In this document: positions 51,628 to 61,351 of the stretch, piece after piece | Layout: each line of letters starts with the position of its first letter | How positions within the stretch are numbered: the first letter of the stretch is position 1 | Origin: Mycobacterium sp. URHB0044 | GTDB lineage: Bacteria; Actinomycetota; Actinomycetes; Mycobacteriales; Mycobacteriaceae | Direction of reading: 5' to 3' | DNA: 64,000 nucleotides | Assembly (NCBI RefSeq): GCF_000620625.1 | Contig: NZ_JIAW01000006.1 | Coordinates: 248,001-312,000, forward strand | Program-made: the position numbers and the translations under genes | Notes under the pieces: model-generated | What the model was told of the DNA's origin: nothing | What the model saw: the letters and a program-made list of their open reading frames with translations, nothing else | Database searches by the model: none

Positions 51628-51628
51628 C

Positions 51629-52516
51629 CTAGCGGGGGACGGTTTCGGCGGCCAGCTCGATCAACGCCGCGCGCACCAGCTCGGGCCGCTCGTCGACGAT
51701 GAAGTGCGACGCGTCGGCCGTTTGCAACGTGTAGTCGTCGGCCTTCGCCGTTTCTGGCGCGACCAACGACAGATGCACCGCCGCGTCGCCCGTTCCGAAC
51801 AGCGCGCGGATCGGCACCGTCGCGCGGCGTCGCTCAGGATTCCGTCGCCCCTCGGGAACCTCGCGGAGCAGGAACGTCCGATACGTGTCGCGGCCGGCAC
51901 GCGCACCGACCGCGGTCCGGAAGCGGTCGGCATAGACGCGCACCGTCGCGGCGTCCAACCGCGATCCAATTTTGAACACCAGGTCGACGTACTTCATGTG
52001 GCGCTGTGCCGAGATACCGAACGACGCGAGCGGCAACTGGTAGGCGAAGCGCCACAGGATCGGCAGCACGGTTCGTGGCTTGATCCCCCAGGGGTGGGCC
52101 ATGTTCAGCGCGAGATAGCCGTCGAAGCGCTGCGGTTCGCGCAGCACCATCAGATAGCCGACGTAGCCGCCCCAGTCGTGGCCGACGAGGATGACCCGAT
52201 CGAGGCCGAGCGCGTCGATCAGGGCCAAGATGTCGCTGGCGACGTCCTCCTTGGCCCACCGGTGCGGCGGCGGCCCGGACCAGCCGTACCCCGGCAGATC
52301 GGGGGCGATGATGCGCAACCCGGGCGGCGGGTCGGCCAGCAGATCGCGGTACGCCCAGTGGTGCTGCGGCCAGCCGTGCAGGGCGATCACGGGTCGACCG
52401 TCCTCGGGCCCTGACTCCGTGACATGGAACCGCACCCCGCGCGCCTCGACGAACGACCGGCGCACCCCGGCAATGGCGGGCGGCTCGCTGCTTGTTGACG
52501 TTTTGTCAGTAACCAT
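51629..52516 (-). CDS. Alpha/beta hydrolase, epoxide-hydrolase-like
   Basis: A 295-residue enzyme starting at ATG 52516 (MVTDKTSTSS). Oxyanion motif HGWPQHHWAY, nucleophile Asp in LVGHDWGGYVGY, and catalytic His in TADASHFIVDERPE. The Asp nucleophile followed by Trp is characteristic of epoxide hydrolases and haloalkane dehalogenases rather than esterases. Mycobacteria have many such paralogues (Eph family); substrate unknown. It diverges from the acyl-CoA synthetase gene. Confidence 0.83.
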   Translation of the reverse strand: MVTDKTSTSSEPPAIAGVRRSFVEARGVRFHVTESGPEDGRPVIALHGWPQHHWAYRDLLADPPPGLRIIAPDLPGYGWSGPPPHRWAKEDVASDILALIDALGLDRVILVGHDWGGYVGYLMVLREPQRFDGYLALNMAHPWGIKPRTVLPILWRFAYQLPLASFGISAQRHMKYVDLVFKIGSRLDAATVRVYADRFRTAVGARAGRDTYRTFLLREVPEGRRNPERRRATVPIRALFGTGDAAVHLSLVAPETAKADDYTLQTADASHFIVDERPELVRAALIELAAETVPR

Positions 52517-52580
52517 CCCTGGACTATAGAAACCCGTCGATGAGCCAGACAAGACCGCCCCGCGCGCTAACGTGCCCGAT

Positions 52581-54452
52581 ATGGCCGGCTACCGCGAACT
52601 GTTCGACGCCAGCATCGACGACCCCACGACGTTCTGGGCCGACGCCGCACGTGCGGTGACCTGGGCCCGCGAGCCTCAACGCGTCCTCGATGACTCCAAT
52701 CCGCCGTTCTACCGGTGGTTCCCCGATGGGGAGCTCAACACGTGCGCCAATGCGCTCGACCGCCATGTCGAGCAGGGCCGCGGCGAGCAGGCAGCGCTGA
52801 TCTACGACTCCCCCGTCACCGGCACCAAGCGCACCTACACCTACCGCGAACTGCTCGACGTGACGGCACGGTTCGCCGGCGTCCTGCGCGGCCTCGGCGT
52901 CGACAAGGGCGACCGCGTGGTGATCTACATGCCGATGGTGCCCGAAGCGGTCATCGCCATGCTGGCCTGCGCGCGGCTGGGCGCCGTGCACTCGGTGGTG
53001 TTCGGCGGCTTCGCCGCACACGAACTCGCCGCCCGCATCGACGACGCCCGCCCGGCCGTCGTCGTCTCCGCGTCATGCGGCGTCGAACCGACCCGCATCG
53101 TCGACTACAAGCCGATGCTCGACGCGGCACTCGAGCTCGCCGAGCACGCCCCGCCGCACTGCGTGATCTTGCAACGCGAGCAGCATCCCTGCGCGCTGGT
53201 GCCCGGCCGCGACGTCGACTGGGCCGAGGCCGTTGCCACCGCCGAGCCCGTAGCGCCCGTCCCGGTCGCCGCGACCGACCCGCTCTACGTCCTGTACACG
53301 TCCGGCACCACCGGCAAGCCCAAGGGCATCGTGCGCGACAACGGCGGCCACGCCGTCGCGCTGCTGTGGACGATGCGCCACATCTACGACACCAAGCCCG
53401 GCGAAGTCTATTGGGCCGCTTCGGATGTCGGCTGGGTGGTGGGGCACTCCTACATCGTCTACGGCCCGCTGCTGCTCGGTGCGACGACCGTGCTCTACGA
53501 GGGCAAGCCCGTCGGCACCCCCGACGCGGGCGCGTTCTGGCGGGTGACTGCCGAGCACGGCGTGACGACGTTGTTCACCGCACCGACCGCGATGCGGGCG
53601 ATCAAGAAGGAAGACCCCGAAGGCACCCACCTCGCCCGCTACGACCTTTCGGCGCTGCGCCACCTGTTCCAAGCCGGCGAGCGGCTCGATCCGGGCACCT
53701 ACCACTGGGCGGCGCAGCGCCTCGGCATCCCCGTCATCGACCACTGGTGGCAGACCGAGACGGGATGGCCGATCGCCGCGGGACCGATGGGCATCGAGGC
53801 CATGCCGGCGAAGCCGGGTTCGGCGACGGTGCCGATGCCCGGCTACGACGTCCGCGTCCTACGGCCCGACGGCACCGAGTGCGACGCAGGCGAGGAGGGT
53901 GCGATCTGCGTGAAGCTGCCGCTCCCGCCCGGCACGTTGCCGACGTTGTGGGGCGACGACGACCGGTACGTGGCGTCCTACCTCTCGGCGTTCCCCGGTT
54001 ACTACCTATCGGGCGACGGCGGCTACGTCGACGAGGACGGCTACCTGTTCGTCATGGGCCGCACCGACGACGTCATCAACGTCGCGGGCCACCGCATGTC
54101 GACCGGCATGATCGAAGCGGTGCTCGCCACCCATCCGGCGGTCGCCGAATGCGCCGTGATCGGCGTCGCCGACGACATCAAGGGACAGGTGCCACGGGGA
54201 TTCGTGGTCCTCAAGGCGGGCGCCTCCGCCGAGGACCTGACCGGCGAACTGGTCGAGGCGGTGCGGCAGAACATCGGCGCGGTGGCCAGCCTGAAGCGCG
54301 TCGACGTCGTTGCGGCACTTCCCAAGACGCGCTCGGGCAAGATCCTCCGCAAGACGATGCGGGGCATCGCCGACGGTCGCGAAGAACCGCCACCATCGAC
54401 GATCGAGGACGTCGCGGTGCTCGACGCGCTGCGGCCGGTGCTGCAGAGTTGA
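52581..54452 (+). CDS. prpE: Propionyl-CoA synthetase / acetyl-CoA synthetase family
   Basis: A 623-residue AMP-forming acyl-CoA ligase. ACAS N-terminal region (YRELFDASIDDPTTFWADAA, NPPFYRWFPDGELNTCANAL), P-loop TSGTTGKPKGIVRDNGGHAV, DHWWQTETGWPIA, and the C-terminal hinge with YVDEDGYLFVMGRTDDVINV and acylated Lys in KTRSGKILRKTM. The IVRDNGGHAVAL and NGGH sequence is more typical of PrpE than AcsA. ATG 52581 (MAGYREL) is preferred; GTG 52572 lies just upstream. It would activate propionate released from odd-chain or sterol breakdown. Confidence 0.87.
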   Translation: MAGYRELFDASIDDPTTFWADAARAVTWAREPQRVLDDSNPPFYRWFPDGELNTCANALDRHVEQGRGEQAALIYDSPVTGTKRTYTYRELLDVTARFAGVLRGLGVDKGDRVVIYMPMVPEAVIAMLACARLGAVHSVVFGGFAAHELAARIDDARPAVVVSASCGVEPTRIVDYKPMLDAALELAEHAPPHCVILQREQHPCALVPGRDVDWAEAVATAEPVAPVPVAATDPLYVLYTSGTTGKPKGIVRDNGGHAVALLWTMRHIYDTKPGEVYWAASDVGWVVGHSYIVYGPLLLGATTVLYEGKPVGTPDAGAFWRVTAEHGVTTLFTAPTAMRAIKKEDPEGTHLARYDLSALRHLFQAGERLDPGTYHWAAQRLGIPVIDHWWQTETGWPIAAGPMGIEAMPAKPGSATVPMPGYDVRVLRPDGTECDAGEEGAICVKLPLPPGTLPTLWGDDDRYVASYLSAFPGYYLSGDGGYVDEDGYLFVMGRTDDVINVAGHRMSTGMIEAVLATHPAVAECAVIGVADDIKGQVPRGFVVLKAGASAEDLTGELVEAVRQNIGAVASLKRVDVVAALPKTRSGKILRKTMRGIADGREEPPPSTIEDVAVLDALRPVLQS

Positions 54453-54508
54453 CTCTGCGCGTATGGCGCAAATGTGCGAGTGGCCAACGCCCCCAGCGCA
54501 GAGTCAAC
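54448..54508 (+). terminator. Hairpin after prpE
   Basis: GTTGACTCTGCGC at 54448-54460 and GCGCAGAGTCAAC at 54496-54508 form a perfect 13-base stem with a 35-base loop. The left arm overlaps the prpE stop codon. It may be a terminator or a regulatory structure ahead of the oxygenase gene. Confidence 0.6.
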
Positions 54509-54556
54509 GGTGCGCGAGCCATTGCCGCGGGACGAGTTCTGTGATACTCCCCCAGT

Positions 54557-55720
54557 ATGGGCACTCCGACAACTACGTCGGTCGCCGGGGACGCGGAGAT
54601 CGTTCGCCGCATCCTCGCGCACATCGACGCGGGCACGACCGATGAAGGTGACGCATGGCGGGAGCCGGTCGAGAACTACCTGGACCCAACCCGATTCACC
54701 AATGAACTCGCGACGTTGCGCTCATACCCAAGCGTGTACCTACCGTCAGCAGCGATTCCCAACGCGGGCGACCACGCCGAACGGGTCACCTTCGGCATAC
54801 CGCTGTTCGCGGTGCGCGACCGCGACGGCAGGGCGCGGGTATTCCGCAACTCGTGTCGCCACCGCGGGATGGCCCTCGTCGAAGGGCCGGGTTGCTCGCA
54901 CGCGTTGGTGTGCCGCTATCACGGCTGGACGTACCGCCTCGACGGCTCGCTCTCGCACGTCCCGCACGCGGAGGCCTTCCCCGACCTCGACGTGGCTGCC
55001 CGCGGGCTGGTCGAGGTCGACAGCCGCGAGGTCGACGGCCTGATCGTCATCGGCCCGCTGCAATCGCCCGCGCCGCATGCCGACGCGGCGATGGCCGCGC
55101 TGTCCGACGGCAGCCCGTGGCGCGACAAGCTGCTACCCGCCGGGCGGCTCTTCGCCGTGCGGCCGGCGCTGCGCGCGATGAACTGGAAGGTTCTGGTCGA
55201 GCAGTTCCTGGAGGGCTACCACATCCGCACGACGCACAAGGACACCTTCTATCCGATCCAATACGACGACCTCAACGTCGTGGAACCATTCGGCCCGAAC
55301 ACTCGAATTACGTTCCCCTACCAGAACATCGAGCGTCTGCGTGACCGTCCCGAGGCCACCTGGAACGTCGACCACCGAGTGACCTACGTCTACCACCTGT
55401 TCCCCAACGTCATGGTCGCGACGTTCCCCAATCAGGTGCTGGTGATCACCATCGACCCGATCGACGTCGACCACACCACCGTCACGATCTACGCCATGGT
55501 CGCGCATGACCTGGCCAAGCGCGTTTCGGCGAGCCCCGACGCGAACGCGGGCGCTCGCGACCTGCTGAACGAGGGCGGCGTCGAGGACAACGAGATGTCG
55601 GAAGGCGTACAGCGCGGCCTGCACGCCGGCGCCAACACCTTCGTGGAGTTCGGCACGCACGAAAGCGCGATCGGGCGCTTCCACGCCAACCTCGACGAAC
55701 GGCTGACGTGCGTCCGGTGA
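54557..55720 (+). CDS. Rieske non-heme iron oxygenase, alpha-subunit type
   Basis: A 387-residue oxygenase. Rieske [2Fe-2S] ligands are CRHRG and CRYHGWTY, about 20 residues apart. The catalytic domain (SRPBCC fold) has WKVLVEQFLEGYHIRTTHKD with the two iron-binding His; a facing Asp/Glu is expected near the C-terminus (GGVEDNEMSEGVQRGL). Length and motifs fit aromatic-ring or quaternary-amine-type oxygenases. No reductase or ferredoxin gene is adjacent, so it must use partners elsewhere. Substrate unknown. Confidence 0.87.
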   Translation: MGTPTTTSVAGDAEIVRRILAHIDAGTTDEGDAWREPVENYLDPTRFTNELATLRSYPSVYLPSAAIPNAGDHAERVTFGIPLFAVRDRDGRARVFRNSCRHRGMALVEGPGCSHALVCRYHGWTYRLDGSLSHVPHAEAFPDLDVAARGLVEVDSREVDGLIVIGPLQSPAPHADAAMAALSDGSPWRDKLLPAGRLFAVRPALRAMNWKVLVEQFLEGYHIRTTHKDTFYPIQYDDLNVVEPFGPNTRITFPYQNIERLRDRPEATWNVDHRVTYVYHLFPNVMVATFPNQVLVITIDPIDVDHTTVTIYAMVAHDLAKRVSASPDANAGARDLLNEGGVEDNEMSEGVQRGLHAGANTFVEFGTHESAIGRFHANLDERLTCVR

Positions 55721-55815
55721 ACGCCCGATCCATTGATGCCGACTTTCCCTAATTCCGGCGCGGCGCGAACTATGGTGATCTCGGCATGAGTTGATACCGA
55801 CAAAGGAGATTGGCG

Positions 55816-55923
55816 ATGCGCAAATCGGAAGCCAAGGCAGGATCCGGGTGTACGTGTAAGTGCAATGCCTGCGACGGCGGACATCACTGCGGCAACCCGC
55901 CGAACTGCAACATCAGGAGGTAG
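55816..55923 (+). CDS. 35-residue Cys/His-rich metallothionein-like peptide
   Basis: ATG at 55816 with AAAGGAGA eight bases ahead encodes MRKSEAKAGSGCTCKCNACD then GGHHCGNPPNCNIRR. Six cysteines (CTCKCNAC cluster, HHCG, PNCN) and two histidines in 25 residues suggest binding of copper, zinc or another soft metal. It is distinct from M. tuberculosis MymT in sequence but similar in size and Cys content. It is separated from the oxygenase by 95 bases, which include AT-richer promoter-like sequence, and ends 19 bases before the convergent ppx stop. Confidence 0.7.
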   Translation: MRKSEAKAGSGCTCKCNACDGGHHCGNPPNCNIRR

Positions 55924-55941
55924 CCGCCCGGCGGGGAGCCC

Positions 55942-56889
55942 TCAGGCGATCGACAGCGCGATCCCGTCGAGGATGTCGTGCTCGCTGACCACGAGTTCGT
56001 CGATCCCGGCACGGCCGCGCAGTTCGCGCGCCAACTCTTCGACGACGATGGCGCCGCCGCCGATCACGTCGACGCGACCCTCATGCATGGGGCCCAGCGC
56101 CGCGCGCTGCTTGCGCGTCATCGCGATCAGGTCCTCGCAGACCGGCAGTAGTTCGTCGAACCCGACGCGCGACAGGTGAATCGCGTCCGAGTCGTAGGTG
56201 GCCATCCGCTGAGCCAGCGCCGACAACGTGGTCATCGTGCCGGCCACGCCAACCCACGTCCGCGCGCCCTCGACGGGCACGGCGCGGAACGACTGAGACA
56301 GCCCGTCGCGCACCACTTCTCGGGCGGCCTCGATCTCGGCGGCGGTCGGCGGGTCCGAGTGCAGGCAGCGCTCGGTCAGCCGCACGCACCCGATGTCGGC
56401 GGAGAAGCTGGCCGTCACGCCCGTCGAATCGGGACGGTCGCCCACCACCACCTCGGTGGACCCGCCGCCCAGGTCGACGACGACGAAAGGCGCTGCCGAG
56501 GCGTCCAATTCGCCGACGGCACCCGTGAACGACAGCGCCGCTTCCTCGGTTCCGCTGATCACCTCGGCGACGGCGCCGGACACCACCGGGTCGAGCAGCT
56601 CGGCCGTCATCGCGAAGAACTCCTCCCGGTTGCCGACGTCCCGAGCGGCCGACGTCGCGACCATCCGCACCCTCTCGACCTGGTGGACCTTCAACTCGTC
56701 GGCGTACTCGGCGAGCGCCGCGCGGGTGCGTGCCAGCGCTTCCGGCGCGAATTGCCCTGTGGCGTCGACACCTTCGCCCAGCCGGACGATGCGCATGTCG
56801 CGAAGCACGTCACGCAGCCCGCCGTCTCCCACGTCGGCGATCAACAACCGGATCGAATTGGTTCCACAGTCGATCGCGCCAACCCTCAT
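55942..56889 (-). CDS. ppx2: Ppx/GppA family exopolyphosphatase
   Basis: A 315-residue protein of the ASKHA fold starting MRVGAIDCGTNSIRLLIADV. Phosphate motifs are DCGTNSIR and VVDLGGGSTEVVVG; the catalytic Glu region is ISGTEEAALSFTG. It is about the size of M. tuberculosis Rv1026 (Ppx2) and holds the same place next to the DUF501, ftsB-like and eno genes. Short Ppx proteins hydrolyse polyphosphate or (p)ppGpp precursors; which of the two applies is not visible here. Confidence 0.9.
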   Translation of the reverse strand: MRVGAIDCGTNSIRLLIADVGDGGLRDVLRDMRIVRLGEGVDATGQFAPEALARTRAALAEYADELKVHQVERVRMVATSAARDVGNREEFFAMTAELLDPVVSGAVAEVISGTEEAALSFTGAVGELDASAAPFVVVDLGGGSTEVVVGDRPDSTGVTASFSADIGCVRLTERCLHSDPPTAAEIEAAREVVRDGLSQSFRAVPVEGARTWVGVAGTMTTLSALAQRMATYDSDAIHLSRVGFDELLPVCEDLIAMTRKQRAALGPMHEGRVDVIGGGAIVVEELARELRGRAGIDELVVSEHDILDGIALSIA

Positions 56890-56899
56890 GCTTCGACCC

Positions 56900-57391
56900 T
56901 CACGTCCAGCTCCCCTTGTCCAGAATTCCCGCCATCCCCGGCTCGACGGCCAACACGGCCAACGCCTCGTCCCCCAGCGGGTTGACGCCACGCCCCTTCG
57001 CGAGCGAATGCGCCATCAGCACGTGGAGGCACTTGACCCGGTCGGGCATGCCACCGCCGGAGAACGTCGTGCCCAACGGCTCGATGGCGTCCCGCTCGGC
57101 CAGATATGACTCATGCGCACGGCGGTAGGCGGCGGCCAGCTCCTCGTCGTGTTGGAGTCGTTCGGTCATGTCCCGCATCAGCCCCGAGGACTCCAGCCGG
57201 CTCGCCGCGGCCGTCAGCGCCGGGTGCGTCAGGTAATACAACGTCGGGAATGGGGTGCCGTCGGGCAGACGCGGCGCGGTCTTGACCACTCCCGGTTCGC
57301 CGTTCGGGCAGCGGTAGGCGATCTCCAGGACGCCGCGGGGCTCGCGGCCCAGCTGCCGCGCGACGGCGTCCAGGTCGGCTTGCTCAACCAC
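56900..57391 (-). CDS. DUF501 domain protein
   Basis: A 163-residue protein (equivalent of Rv1025). The start chosen is GTG 57391, just before ADLDAVARQLGREPRG, which begins the conserved domain. VLEIAYRCPNGEPGVVKTAP, LPDGTPFPTLYYLTHPALTA, and GGGMPDRVKCLHVLMAHSLA with ALAVLAVEPG are family landmarks. The Cys/His residues (RVKCLHVLMAHSL) may bind metal. It overlaps the ftsB-like gene by eight bases and precedes ppx2. Function is unknown. Confidence 0.88.
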   Translation of the reverse strand: MVEQADLDAVARQLGREPRGVLEIAYRCPNGEPGVVKTAPRLPDGTPFPTLYYLTHPALTAAASRLESSGLMRDMTERLQHDEELAAAYRRAHESYLAERDAIEPLGTTFSGGGMPDRVKCLHVLMAHSLAKGRGVNPLGDEALAVLAVEPGMAGILDKGSWT

Positions 57392-58082
57392 CGGCGGGTG
57401 CGGGGGGTGGCAGCGGAACACCCGGGTCGACGGGCGGCGGCGCGGCCGGTGGTGGCCCGTGCGGCGCATCGGCGATGGTGTGCCACAACGACGTGTACCA
57501 CGGCTGCCCGCTGGGCACTGCTGTAGCGGCCGTCCCGGGCAGCGCTTCCGGCCCGACCGTCTGAGGCAGCTGCACCTGGTACGGAATCTCACCGGGCATC
57601 ACGAACCCGAGCCGTTCGCGCGCTTGCGCGGCGATGAACACCGGATCACCGAGCTTGACCTTCTGTTGCTCCAAATCGGCGATCTGCGAGCGCAACTGGG
57701 ATTGCACGTCCTGCAGCTGCTTCATCTCGGTCCGCTGCCCGAAGTAGGTGCGCACCGGTCCGGCGATGGTCAGCGTGAGCACGCAGACCACCGCGGCGAG
57801 GATCGCCGCGCGCCGGGCCGCCGAACCCAACCGCTGCTCGGACTGCAGCTCGGCGGCGTCGGCGATCGACTGCCTGATGGGTTCGACGGCGGTCGACGTC
57901 TCCGTCGTCTCGGTCTTGTCCGCATCGTCGGCCTGCTCCGACGCGGCCCGCGGCAGCGCCGGCCGGGGTTCCCGCCGCGAGGGCGCTGCACCCCGCGGGC
58001 GACCCCGCCCCGACTCGCCCGGCTTGCCCGGTCGCGACGCTGGAGTGCGTCGCTTCGGGTCTGGCCGCTTCGGGTCGGGCAT
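57384..58082 (-). CDS. ftsB: Septum formation initiator (FtsB/DivIC-like)
   Basis: A 232-residue single-pass division protein, equivalent of Rv1024. A long basic/Pro-rich cytosolic region covers residues 1-80, a membrane helix about 85-110 (AAILAAVVCVLTLTIAGPVR), then a coiled coil (MKQLQDVQSQLRSQIADLEQ) and the conserved ARERLGFVMPGEIPYQV. The C-terminus is a Pro-rich tail (PPPAAPPPVDPGVPLPPPAP). It belongs to the FtsB-FtsL-FtsQ complex at the septum. It lies 10 bases downstream of eno. Confidence 0.85.
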   Translation of the reverse strand: MPDPKRPDPKRRTPASRPGKPGESGRGRPRGAAPSRREPRPALPRAASEQADDADKTETTETSTAVEPIRQSIADAAELQSEQRLGSAARRAAILAAVVCVLTLTIAGPVRTYFGQRTEMKQLQDVQSQLRSQIADLEQQKVKLGDPVFIAAQARERLGFVMPGEIPYQVQLPQTVGPEALPGTAATAVPSGQPWYTSLWHTIADAPHGPPPAAPPPVDPGVPLPPPAPAGG

Positions 58083-58092
58083 GAATGAAAAG

Positions 58093-59418
<1,326 letters not shown>

Positions 59419-59466
59419 TCAGCCTAGAGGGTGGGCGAATCGCACGCCGATCGCGAGTCCGAGGAC

Positions 59467-60231
59467 CTACAGCGGGTGGCCGTTGGCGTAGGCGGTCGCC
59501 CAGTCGCGGACCGTGCGGGCGTACTGGTCGGACAGGTTGTAGGCGCGCAACGCGTCCATCCAACCGCGCGGCTTCGACAGGTCCTTGCCCCGCCAACACA
59601 GGTAGCCCGCCGCGGACAGCGCGGCGTCGTCGATGTTGTCCGGGCTGATCACGCCGTCGTTGTTGGCGTCGACGCCGTACAACCGCCACGTCTCGGGGAT
59701 GAACTGCATGGGCCCCATGGCCCGGTCCAGGGTGGCGTCGCCGTCGAGCTTGCCGCCGTCGGTGTCGGGGATCTGCATGTTGCCCATCGACCCGTCGAGC
59801 CGAACGCCGCGGACGGGTGGCGAGACGGTGCCGTTCGCCGCGACCACGGAGCCGCGGTAGGTGCCGTGATGGCTCTCCACCATCCCGATGCCCGCCAGCG
59901 TGGTCCAGGCCAGATGGCAGTCGGGGTTCTCCACCTCCGCCACCCGCGCGGCGTAGGCGTACGCCTCCAGCGCCGTGACCGGGATGCCGAGAGCCGGGGC
60001 GCGCTTCACCGCCCAGTCGTGCAGCTGGTCGGCGGGCCGCCCCTTGGCATGCGTGTCGACCTGAGGCACCGGGTCGCCGGTGGGCGGCGGTACACCCTCG
60101 GGGATCGGGATGCCGGTCTGCCACGAACAGCTGGATGCCATGAGCAGGGCCGTTGCGCAGATGACCACGACGGCCCGCAGCCAACGCACTGGCGACACTG
60201 CACTCCCTCGACCTACTCGAATCAACGCCAT
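59467..60231 (-). CDS. lpqU: Lipoprotein LpqU, lytic-transglycosylase-like
   Basis: A 254-residue lipoprotein. Signal peptide with lipobox at about residues 32-35 (LLMASSC). The domain has GIGMVESHHG (catalytic Glu region of soluble lytic transglycosylases), GSMGNMQIPDTDGG, AMGPMQFIPETWRLYG and ALRAYNLSDQYARTVRDWAT. It probably cleaves peptidoglycan at the cell surface. Order relative to eno matches M. tuberculosis Rv1022-Rv1023. It diverges from efeU. Confidence 0.9.
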   Translation of the reverse strand: MALIRVGRGSAVSPVRWLRAVVVICATALLMASSCSWQTGIPIPEGVPPPTGDPVPQVDTHAKGRPADQLHDWAVKRAPALGIPVTALEAYAYAARVAEVENPDCHLAWTTLAGIGMVESHHGTYRGSVVAANGTVSPPVRGVRLDGSMGNMQIPDTDGGKLDGDATLDRAMGPMQFIPETWRLYGVDANNDGVISPDNIDDAALSAAGYLCWRGKDLSKPRGWMDALRAYNLSDQYARTVRDWATAYANGHPL

Positions 60232-60298
60232 CGTCCCACGCGTCGCGAGTGTGCCAGCGCAGCGTTGGGGAGCGCTGCAGACGCCCCGGTCGCGCTGC

Positions 60299-60331
60299 TA
60301 AGGTCAGCCATACCTAGCATTGGCTAGCCAA
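60299..60331. promoter_or_regulatory. Candidate IdeR iron box and adjacent palindrome
   Basis: TAAGGTCAGCCATACCTAG at 60299-60317 matches 13 of 19 positions of the IdeR/DtxR consensus TTAGGTTAGGCTAACCTAA. It is followed directly by a perfect palindrome TTGGCTAGCCAA at 60320-60331. Both lie upstream of the iron-uptake genes, in the right place for iron-dependent repression. Confidence 0.6.
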
Positions 60332-60361
60332 AGCTTGGTTGCGGAAAGGATCGACATCGGG

Positions 60362-61351
60362 ATGACCGCCGTCGGAGACGTTTCGGTGTCCGTTCTGGCC
60401 GCCGGCGCCAGCGTTTCATCACAACTGTTCGGCAGCGGGTTGATCGGCCTGCGCGAAGGCCTCGAAACCGCCATCGTCGTCACGATACTGGTCGCCTTCC
60501 TGGTCAAGTCGGACCGACGCGACGCCCTCAAGTGGGTGTGGGCGGGCGTTGCGGCGGCCGTTGCGATGACCGTCGGGGTCTTCCTGGTCATCCAGTTCGG
60601 CGAGAACACCATCACCGGACTGGCAGCCGAGGCCATCGCGGGCGTCGCCTCCCTGATCGCCGTGGCCATCGTCACCACCATGGTGCTCTGGATGAAGAAG
60701 GCCGCCGCCACCATGTCCGGTGCCCTCAAGGGCGACATGGCGCGGGCGCTCGAGACCGGCGGACTCGCCGTCCTGGCGCTGGCCTTCCTCGCCGTCGGCC
60801 GCGAGGGCGTCGAGACGGCGCTGTTCATGGTCGGCTATGCCGAGGCCGAAACCGCCTGGCCTCTGGTCGGACTCATCGTCGGGGTGTTGATCGCCGTCGC
60901 CATCGCCTACGGCATGTACATCGGCGCAGTGCGGATCAACCTCGCCAAGTTCTTCAAGTACACCGGCGTGTTCCTGATCGTCGTCGCCGCCGGCATCCTG
61001 TCGTACGGGATCGGCGCCCTGCAGACCGTCGGCTGGCTCCCCGGCCTGGCCAACAAGGCCTTCGACATCAGCTCCTGGTTCGACTGGTCGTCCTGGTACG
61101 GCGAGGTCATCCAGGGCGTCTTCAACGTCACGCCCACCCCGACGGTCCTTCAGTTGACCGCCTGGCTGGCCTACCTCGCCGTCGTCCTCGTGCTGTTCCT
61201 GCGCCCGATGCGCGCATCCGCCACCCCGAGCGACACGCCACCGCCGGACACCACTCCCTCCCAAGCAGACCCCTCCCATGCCGACCCCTCCCACTCCGAT
61301 CCGACTCCCGAACCGGAGCCGGCAACCGCATCCGAAAGGTCCAATTCGTGA
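60362..61351 (+). CDS. efeU: EfeU ferrous/ferric iron permease (FTR1 family)
   Basis: A 329-residue membrane permease with seven predicted helices. The two REGxE iron-binding motifs are present: GLREGLETAIVVTIL and VGREGVETALFMVG. ATG 60362 is preferred; the frame can also open at TTG 60320, but that lies in the palindrome. The C-terminus after the last helix is Ser/Pro/Asp-rich (PSQADPSHADPSHSDPTPEP). First gene of efeUOB; the stop overlaps the efeO start (GTGA). Confidence 0.92.
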   Translation: MTAVGDVSVSVLAAGASVSSQLFGSGLIGLREGLETAIVVTILVAFLVKSDRRDALKWVWAGVAAAVAMTVGVFLVIQFGENTITGLAAEAIAGVASLIAVAIVTTMVLWMKKAAATMSGALKGDMARALETGGLAVLALAFLAVGREGVETALFMVGYAEAETAWPLVGLIVGVLIAVAIAYGMYIGAVRINLAKFFKYTGVFLIVVAAGILSYGIGALQTVGWLPGLANKAFDISSWFDWSSWYGEVIQGVFNVTPTPTVLQLTAWLAYLAVVLVLFLRPMRASATPSDTPPPDTTPSQADPSHADPSHSDPTPEPEPATASERSNS

